From positions 1 to 27,327 of the IMG/VR virus record IMGVR_UViG_3300037882_000813: a DNA stretch of 27,327 nt. One strand, 5' to 3'. The notes beneath the pieces are model-generated. The model searched no databases and had not been told where the DNA came from. It was given only the letters and a program-made list of their open reading frames with translations. Below are positions 23,006-27,327 of the stretch, piece by piece. Position numbers and translations under genes: made by a program. This stretch comes from a virus. Positions within the stretch are counted from its first letter, which is position 1; the number at the start of each line of letters is the position of its first letter.

Positions 23006-24126
23006 GCCGTCAGCACCTTCCGGCCAATGACTTCGAGGGTCTCCGGGTTCCGGGTCGCGACCATGCCGTCAAGCTTCTGGATGACGCTGCTGCCGGCGGC
23101 TTTGCCGTACAGCCCACGTTTGATTGCCGCCGCGAAGCCCCAGGGCTTGCGAGGCAGGTCCTTGAGCTGCTTGGCCTTGATCATCATGCCGAGGATGCAG
23201 GCCAGGATCGAGATGATCACGATCTTCCAGGCGGCCGAGAAGTCAGATGCGGCCTGCTCGCTCATACCGGCGTAGGTCACGAGGAAACGCAGATCCGCGC
23301 GTTCGTCGCTGTGGACGGCGGTCGGTGCGGCTGCTTCGACGGTCTTTGCCTTTTCGAGGGCCGATTCAGCCTTCTTCACCGCTTCCATGGCTTCGCGGTG
23401 CACGGTCTCCAGGGCGTCGCGGCTGTCGCTGGCCTTCATGGCGGCCTGGGCTTCGTTGCATTTCTGGACGAAGGCGCGAGTCTGCGGGCCGGTCGACTTG
23501 GTGCAGCCTTCCGTTAGGCCCCAGAAGCGGGTGTTACCCTTCATGCCGTCGAGGATCGCCTTGGCTTCGGCGGCGGAACCAACGTCCTGGCCATCGACCT
23601 TGGGCAGAGACTTCCAGCGCTCAGCGCGAAGGCGCTGTTCGGCCACGCGAGCCTGCGTCAATGCCTCGAACGCGGCATCCCGGTCTGTCTTGCTGGTCTG
23701 AGCGGTGCGGTAGGCGGCCTTCTGCAGGCCGGTTTTGCTGGCCTCCATCTCGGCAGCGGTGCCGGTCCACTGCAGAGCGGCATAGGTCAGGACGGCCAAG
23801 TAGACCGCCAGCGATGCGCCGAGCTTGGACAGCGAGCGGTCGAACCACGCGCGCATCATCTCGCCGCCCATGTAGTATTCCGCCATGAGAGAAGCGCAGC
23901 CGAGGGCCAGGAGCACGATGGCGTCCATGGTGTCAGGCGTGCCCTTGGCCTTCTTGAGCACGAGCACGAATCCGGCGAGCAGAACGAGACGAACGATCCA
24001 GTGCAACGGGTCGAACAGCGTCGATTGCTTGGCCGATGCGGCACCATTGCCGGCAGCACTCCGAGCGCCAGTGGCGATGCGCTTGACCAGGCCAACGATA
24101 CCACCAGTCTCCACAGCGTCAGTCAT
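23002..24126 (-). CDS. Four-helix membrane protein with a long coiled-coil domain
   Basis: This 374-residue protein has a strong ribosome site (GGAGGA, five bases before ATG 24126). Hydrophobic helices lie at about 41-58, 66-86 and 102-120, then a ~175-residue Ala/Glu/Lys-rich helical region (122-295, with KVDGQDVGSA and a Cys-containing loop) and a last helix at about 300-316. A basic C-terminal tail follows. It is probably an inner-membrane protein with a large helical domain between helices three and four. It is bigger than typical holins, and no family is recognised. It is the first gene after the terminator at 24209-24243. Confidence 0.75.
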   Translation of the reverse strand: MTDAVETGGIVGLVKRIATGARSAAGNGAASAKQSTLFDPLHWIVRLVLLAGFVLVLKKAKGTPDTMDAIVLLALGCASLMAEYYMGGEMMRAWFDRSLSKLGASLAVYLAVLTYAALQWTGTAAEMEASKTGLQKAAYRTAQTSKTDRDAAFEALTQARVAEQRLRAERWKSLPKVDGQDVGSAAEAKAILDGMKGNTRFWGLTEGCTKSTGPQTRAFVQKCNEAQAAMKASDSRDALETVHREAMEAVKKAESALEKAKTVEAAAPTAVHSDERADLRFLVTYAGMSEQAASDFSAAWKIVIISILACILGMMIKAKQLKDLPRKPWGFAAAIKRGLYGKAAGSSVIQKLDGMVATRNPETLEVIGRKVLTA

Positions 24127-24208
24127 GGTATCCTCCGGGGGTGAGGGTCACAGTTCTGCCGCCGTCTGGCGGTACGTTTCGGGTGTTCAGTGAGTTGCGT
24201 CAGCGTAA
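24127..24208 (-). other. Intergenic stretch ahead of the membrane protein gene
   Basis: This gap carries the GGAGGA ribosome site next to the membrane protein start and a short CCGCC/GGCGG hairpin at about 24160-24173. No convincing -35/-10 promoter was found by eye. Confidence 0.35.
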
Positions 24209-24243
24209 ACGGCCCGGCTGAGGCCGCCACTCGGCCGGGTCGT
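24209..24243 (-). terminator. Long stable hairpin, probable intrinsic terminator
   Basis: The arms at 24209-24222 (ACGGCCCGGCTGAG) and 24230-24243 (CTCGGCCGGGTCGT) pair over 14 positions, with two G-U-type pairs, around a 7-base loop. On the minus strand it begins two bases after the TGA of the 63-residue gene, and the stem is followed by only a short U-run (TTTACG). Size and placement suit a rho-independent terminator closing the upstream small-gene operon. Confidence 0.7.
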
Positions 24244-24245
24244 AA

Positions 24246-24437
24246 TCAGTTGAGACGGCCAACGGGCCTGCCGATCATGAGATCCGCGACGATCCTTGCC
24301 GAGCTTGCGATGTCGCTCAGCGTGGCGGTCCTGATGTCGGGGATGCTCTCGACGGGTAGGCCAGCATTGGCGAAGAGAGCCACGATCCAAGCCTCAAGCT
24401 TGTCGGCGTCGGCGTCGCACTTGCGCTGATTCAGCAC
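24246..24437 (-). CDS. Small protein of unknown function
   Basis: This 63-residue protein starts at GTG 24437, preceded by GGGAG, and ends at a TGA two bases before a strong hairpin. The sequence (LNQRKCDADADKLEAWIVALFANAGLPVE, then SDIASSARIVADLMIGRPVG) looks like a compact helical protein with no recognisable family. The terminator immediately after supports a real gene end. Start and function are inferred. Confidence 0.65.
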   Translation of the reverse strand: MLNQRKCDADADKLEAWIVALFANAGLPVESIPDIRTATLSDIASSARIVADLMIGRPVGRLN

Positions 24438-24445
24438 AGAACTCC

Positions 24446-24562
24446 CTACCGTCTCGCGGTGTTCTCAGGGCGCTTTTCTGGATTGGGTGCCGGCCGCCTC
24501 ATAACAACCCGGGCGGGGCTGGGAACGCGGCAACCGCGGTCGTCTGCGGCGCAAGCGATCAT
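24446..24562 (-). CDS. Possible 38-residue basic ORF
   Basis: In the 182-base gap between the NusG-like gene and the 63-residue gene, an ATG at 24562 with an adjacent AAGG opens a 38-codon frame ending in TAG. The product (MIACAADDRGCRVPSPARVV... ENTARR) is basic and Arg/Pro-rich. This could be a short coding filler or chance in GC-rich DNA; nothing else was seen in the gap. Confidence 0.3.
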   Translation of the reverse strand: MIACAADDRGCRVPSPARVVMRRPAPNPEKRPENTARR

Positions 24563-24619
24563 CCTTGTTAGGGCCTGTGGCAGATTTGCGGCGATTTGCC
24601 TAGTGCCTAGCGACCACGA

Positions 24620-25168
24620 TCAAGCCGCTTCACCCACAACTTCAGCGTTGATCGCGTTAATGGTGACCTCGCGCCATGAGCCGAACAGCTGGAGTAGGCC
24701 CGTCACAAGCTGACCCTTTGAGTTGTCCCGCCGGATACGCTTGACCTTGGTGCGCAGGCCGTCGTGCAATCCGCCCCGGATGATGACTGTATCACCGACT
24801 CTGAGACCGCGTTGCATGTCGATCTGCGGCGCCTCGGGTTCCATTCCTTGCAGCTTGCGGATTTGCAGGACCGATAGCGGGTCCAAGGGGCGAAGTTCTC
24901 CGTCCAGGCTGATCGGCTTGCCGAGGATGCGGTTGTTCGTGGTCGGGTGGCGCAGATCGAGCAGCACGTGCCAGTTGACCTCATCCGGGACGAGGCCGAC
25001 GTAGTACCCCTTCAGCTGCGGGTCCGCCTCGACGATCTTGGTACCGTCCTTCGCGGTGCGGCGGTATTCATAGGCGACGGGGTTCATGCCGATCAGGCCG
25101 TGACCTGTCAGGATGGCTTGGGCTTTAAGCTCGGTGCCGCCCGGAACGCGGAAGCAATAGGTTTTCAT
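24620..25168 (-). CDS. NusG-family transcription elongation/antitermination factor
   Basis: This 182-residue protein has the two-part NusG layout. An NGN-like domain occupies about 1-108 (YCFRVPGGTELKAQAIL, then YYVGLVPDEVNWHVLLDLR), and a KOW domain lies at about 121-178 (GLRVGDTVIIRGGLHDGLRT). NusG paralogues such as RfaH bind RNA polymerase at the clamp and suppress pausing or link transcription to translation; phage copies may favour phage operons. ATG 25168 overlaps the previous stop as ATGA, with GAGGA just upstream. Specificity (any ops-like element) is not visible. Confidence 0.85.
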   Translation of the reverse strand: MKTYCFRVPGGTELKAQAILTGHGLIGMNPVAYEYRRTAKDGTKIVEADPQLKGYYVGLVPDEVNWHVLLDLRHPTTNNRILGKPISLDGELRPLDPLSVLQIRKLQGMEPEAPQIDMQRGLRVGDTVIIRGGLHDGLRTKVKRIRRDNSKGQLVTGLLQLFGSWREVTINAINAEVVGEAA

Positions 25169-25368
25169 TCCTCGTGCAGCTTTCTCTTGGCTCGGTCGAG
25201 CAACCAGTTGAGACGCTCGTTCGTCATCTTCGACGCGACAACCGTAACGCGTTCATCGGAGTCCATTCCGATGATGACGATCGGTGACAACTTCTGCTGA
25301 CGCGCCTCGTCGATCGCCTGTTCAACGGTCATAGTGGCGGCTGGGAAGTGCAGAACGTTGCCGGCCAT
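25165..25368 (-). CDS. Small conserved phage protein of unknown function
   Basis: This 67-residue protein (MAGNVLHFPAATMTVEQAIDEA, IVIIGMDSDERVTVVASKMTNERLNWLLDRAKRKL) follows a pattern widespread in short phage proteins of Alphaproteobacteria: an HFP-like strand, a helix, then a predicted beta hairpin and a final LNWLLDRAKRKL helix. It is coupled to the NusG-like gene by ATGA. No function is established. Confidence 0.7.
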   Translation of the reverse strand: MAGNVLHFPAATMTVEQAIDEARQQKLSPIVIIGMDSDERVTVVASKMTNERLNWLLDRAKRKLHEE

Positions 25369-25374
25369 CGTGCC

Positions 25375-25572
25375 TCACTTCATCAGCCAGATCATGCCGG
25401 CGGCGTAGACGAGTTCCTGGGGCGACGCTGACGGCAGGCGCAGGAATGTGATGCCGAATTTAGGAGCGTTCCATCCGACAGCGAGCACGGCGACGCCAAA
25501 TGAGAACGCCATCAGCAGATAGCTCTTGATGGTGTTGAGGATCGCAAGGATGGATGCGGCGTTGATGGTCAT
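25375..25572 (-). CDS. Small two-helix membrane protein, possible holin-like
   Basis: This 65-residue protein begins at ATG 25572 inside the ATGA overlap with the preceding TGA. It has a hydrophobic helix at about 17-33 (SYLLMAFSFGVAVLAVGW) and a second, weaker one near the end (ELVYAAGMIWLM). Size and topology are compatible with a holin, but no lysis partner is identifiable next to it, so the role is unsure. Confidence 0.55.
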   Translation of the reverse strand: MTINAASILAILNTIKSYLLMAFSFGVAVLAVGWNAPKFGITFLRLPSASPQELVYAAGMIWLMK

Positions 25573-25721
25573 TTGCTTTTGCCTTTCCATTTAGCGGCCT
25601 CTTTAGCCGCGCGGGCTTCAGCGACCTTGCGAGGCTGGCCGGCGACAGCGCGGGTTGTGCGGACGATCTTGCCGTCCTTTACGCGGACGGACTTACCGAG
25701 GTTGATCCGGTGTCCGGTCAT
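25569..25721 (-). CDS. Small very basic protein
   Basis: This 50-residue protein starts at ATG 25721, overlapping the preceding TGA as ATGA; a longer in-frame upstream extension would overlap that gene. It is Lys/Arg-rich throughout (GKSVRVKDGKIVRTTRAVAG, then AKEAAKWKGKSK), suggesting nucleic-acid association. Family and function are unknown. Confidence 0.55.
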   Translation of the reverse strand: MTGHRINLGKSVRVKDGKIVRTTRAVAGQPRKVAEARAAKEAAKWKGKSK

Positions 25722-26236
25722 TTGCCGACGTGCTCCCGCTGCACAGACGCCTCGCACGGCCAGACCGTGACCTTACAGGCGTAAGACTGGATCGGCAGGA
25801 CACGACCGACGAAATCCTCGACCTTGCCACCGAACGTCGGGATCGATGACGGCGCGCACTGGAATTCGACCGGCTCTTGCGTGCTGTCCACGTCGAGATA
25901 GCGGTTGCCGTACTGGTGCTGGATGACGGCCTTGACGGCCTTCATGCCCTCCAGCTTGGCGGCTTCGATGGACTTGGCGTTGTCTCCGAGGGCCGACACT
26001 GCGGGCTTGCAGCGTGGCTCGGGCTTAGCCCGCTCGGGGATGATGACGGTCTTGGTGATGACGCGCGGCGGTTGCTTGCTGTGGCGCTGGACCCACGCCT
26101 TGACCTGGGGACGCAGGCGCTCGCGGTCGTAGCGCTCCGGGTATTCAATCTCGAACGCCAGCGCGTAGCGATTGACCGCGATCATAGCCAGGATCGTGAG
26201 GGCAAGGACTGCGATGAGTTGGGTTAGGAGTTTCAT
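25718..26236 (-). CDS. Signal-anchored cysteine-containing envelope protein
   Basis: This 172-residue protein has an N-terminal hydrophobic segment (LLTQLIAVLALTILAMIAV, residues 3-21) that would act as a signal anchor or signal peptide. A charged helical part (YPERYDRERLRPQVKAWVQRH) and a C-terminal half with four cysteines (PRCKPA, FQCAPS, YACKVTVWPCEA) follow. The cysteines probably form disulphides in the periplasm. It could be spanin-like, but lacks the usual Rz coiled-coil pattern, so the role stays open. It is coupled to the neighbours by ATGA. Confidence 0.6.
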   Translation of the reverse strand: MKLLTQLIAVLALTILAMIAVNRYALAFEIEYPERYDRERLRPQVKAWVQRHSKQPPRVITKTVIIPERAKPEPRCKPAVSALGDNAKSIEAAKLEGMKAVKAVIQHQYGNRYLDVDSTQEPVEFQCAPSSIPTFGGKVEDFVGRVLPIQSYACKVTVWPCEASVQREHVGK

Positions 26237-26418
26237 GTCCGCTTCGCCCTTTTCCTGAGTTCGTCGATCTGCGCTGCGGTGAGTCCGGTTATTCGCAGGA
26301 CCTCGGATCGCAACGCGCCGCGCTTGAGCATTTCATAGGCTTCGTCGAGGGTCGCGAATTGCTGGGGCGGCGGGACGCTGGTGTGTTCGCGGGTGAGGTA
26401 GGCGTCGGGATCGGTCAT
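26233..26418 (-). CDS. Small protein of unknown function, helical
   Basis: This 61-residue protein has a disordered start and a helical C-terminal half (FATLDEAYEMLKRGALRSEVLRITGLTAAQIDELRKRAKR) that resembles a short helix-turn-helix, which might bind DNA. It overlaps both neighbours by ATGA. The DNA-binding idea rests only on the SEVLRITGLTAAQIDELR pattern. Confidence 0.55.
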   Translation of the reverse strand: MTDPDAYLTREHTSVPPPQQFATLDEAYEMLKRGALRSEVLRITGLTAAQIDELRKRAKRT

Positions 26419-26600
26419 GCTGCCTCCCTCATCGTCTCTCGCGCAGCCTCAAGCATTGCGGCCTTCGTGCCGGCATCATAGGGCTCGACATCGTTCCATC
26501 CGACCGCGAGATTGCCAGCGCTCCAGCGGTAGTGATCGCCGGTCCACGTGCGCCGCCAGATGCGGCCCGCGTACTCGAAGTGATCATCGTGGCGGGTCAT
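26415..26600 (-). CDS. Small Trp-rich protein of unknown function
   Basis: This 61-residue protein (MTRHDDHFEYAGRIWRRTWTGDHYRWSAG) has a Trp/Arg/His-rich beta-like front and a helical end (AAMLEAARETMREAA). The start at ATG 26600 lies inside an ATGA overlap with the preceding gene; in-frame sequence upstream is a shadow. No family recognised. Confidence 0.55.
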   Translation of the reverse strand: MTRHDDHFEYAGRIWRRTWTGDHYRWSAGNLAVGWNDVEPYDAGTKAAMLEAARETMREAA

Positions 26601-27202
26601 GCGGCGTCCCCCGCTGCGTGCATCTTGCCGCGGGCGATCGGTGAAAACCCGAGTTGCTGGCGTGCGCTCAAGATGTCGTCGTGCTCGGCAGACACGAACG
26701 GCTGGCCGCGCTTGGTGTAGTAGTCGACATCGGCTTGCGACATGCGGAAGCTGCGCAACTGCTCCATCGTGGGACGCTGCCCTTGCCGCTCGCGCGACTG
26801 CCGTATGACATCGCGGGCCACGTCCTGAAGCGATCGCCCCCAACCATCGCGCAGCGCCATTTCGATCAGCGAGGAATTGCACGCGCGCATGTAGGCGCGT
26901 GCATGAGCGAGATCGTCAGCAAGAGGCTTCTGCCAGAGCGAGCGGTCCCCATCGCCGGCAGGCTTGTCGTTGTCTGCGACGCGCTCAGCCGCCTTGGCGA
27001 AGATGCTTGGCGCCGGCCACGGCATGCGCTTCGATGGCATGTATTCACGTGAAACAATCACGAACGCGCCTTCAAGTGCGCGGTCTGAGAGGTGCGACAG
27101 GGCGCGCTCGTACAGGTCCATGACCATGTCGGCGTCGTCGGTGTCGAAGGCGCCGTACAGGCGTGCTCCGGGATCGAGGATGTGCTTTGCAACGTTGCCC
27201 AT
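26597..27202 (-). CDS. Unknown 201-residue phage protein
   Basis: This protein has an acidic N-terminal part (YGAFDTDDADMVMDLYERALSHLSDRAL), a SREYMPSKRMPWPAPSIFAKAAERV segment and charged helices to the end. The W-P-x-P pattern after a helical start recalls some phage replication helper proteins, but the resemblance is weak and I leave it unassigned. A degenerate parS-like sequence lies inside it at 27041-27056. It starts two bases after the stop of the partial gene upstream. Confidence 0.65.
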   Translation of the reverse strand: MGNVAKHILDPGARLYGAFDTDDADMVMDLYERALSHLSDRALEGAFVIVSREYMPSKRMPWPAPSIFAKAAERVADNDKPAGDGDRSLWQKPLADDLAHARAYMRACNSSLIEMALRDGWGRSLQDVARDVIRQSRERQGQRPTMEQLRSFRMSQADVDYYTKRGQPFVSAEHDDILSARQQLGFSPIARGKMHAAGDAA

Positions 27203-27204
27203 GG

Positions 27205-27327
27205 CCTACGCCTTGCCTGTGAGTGTGAGGGCCTTTGCGGTCTGCGCTGCGAGCCTGCGAGCAACGGCAGCCTGCGTGGCGTTGACCGGCTTCGGCTGAT
27301 CGGTTGTGCGCGGTGTCTCGGAGATCG
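27205..27327 (-). CDS. C-terminal fragment of an unknown gene cut by the window edge
   Basis: The last 40 codons of a frame enter from the right edge and end at TAG 27205, two bases before the next ATG. The visible tail (SETPRTTDQPKPVNATQAAVARRLAAQTAKALTLTGKA) is a polar linker then a basic helix. Nothing can be said of its function. Confidence 0.45.

Noticed and set aside
1-27327. CRISPR array, integrase, attachment site, phage RNA polymerase or replication genes
   Set aside because: No regularly spaced direct repeats and no recognisable integrase, polymerase, primase or helicase motifs were found in the frames read.

Overview
This window is one continuous piece of a short-tailed (T7-like, podovirus-type) bacteriophage or prophage genome. 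Nearly every real gene is on the minus strand, so the transcription order runs from high to low coordinates. The DNA is GC-rich (about 60% by eye). Several gene families recall phages of Alphaproteobacteria: the 'MCGG' small proteins, the NusG paralogue, the Bbp19-like protein and the giant polyvalent protein. That host assignment is an inference; no host gene or integrase is visible.

Region 27.3-24.2 kb holds the end of an unknown gene and a run of small, translationally coupled genes of mostly unknown function, several with membrane segments, plus a NusG-family transcription elongation factor. It closes with a strong hairpin terminator at 24209-24243. Region 24.1-22.3 kb encodes a four-helix membrane protein with a long helical domain, tiny coupled ORFs, a small HExxH protein and a one-helix membrane peptide. 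Just upstream of the small terminase gene is a sequence identical to a canonical bacterial chromosome-partition site (parS).

Region 22.3-10.5 kb is the virion module: small and large terminase, an HNH endonuclease inserted after the terminase, a T7 gp13-like GNAT-fold protein, two short MCGG proteins, the portal, a Bbp19-like protein, scaffold, a 71-residue protein, major capsid protein and a probable capsid-associated protein. A UUCG-loop hairpin terminator follows. Next come the tail tubular A protein and a tail tubular B (stabilisation) protein that is split between two ATGA-overlapping frames.

Region 10.5-0 kb encodes the ejection proteins: a T7 gp14-like core protein, a 1293-residue protein with a VanY-like M15 peptidase, a 3D (double-psi barrel) domain and a probable GH114-like TIM barrel, and finally a giant protein of at least 1980 residues that runs off the left edge. 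The giant protein has the architecture of a phage polyvalent protein: a ParB-like domain, three HExxH-type modules (two of them clear duplicates) and an ADP-ribosyltransferase-like domain. It was probably packaged and delivered with the DNA. Between these last two genes a short plus-strand ORF encodes a hydrophobic protein, the only credible gene on that strand.

The points most worth following up are the perfect parS in a phage packaging region, the giant polyvalent protein with its internal duplication, the three-domain wall-degrading ejection protein, the split tail gene, and the NusG paralogue. No T7-type RNA polymerase, replication gene, integrase, tRNA or CRISPR array is visible in the window.
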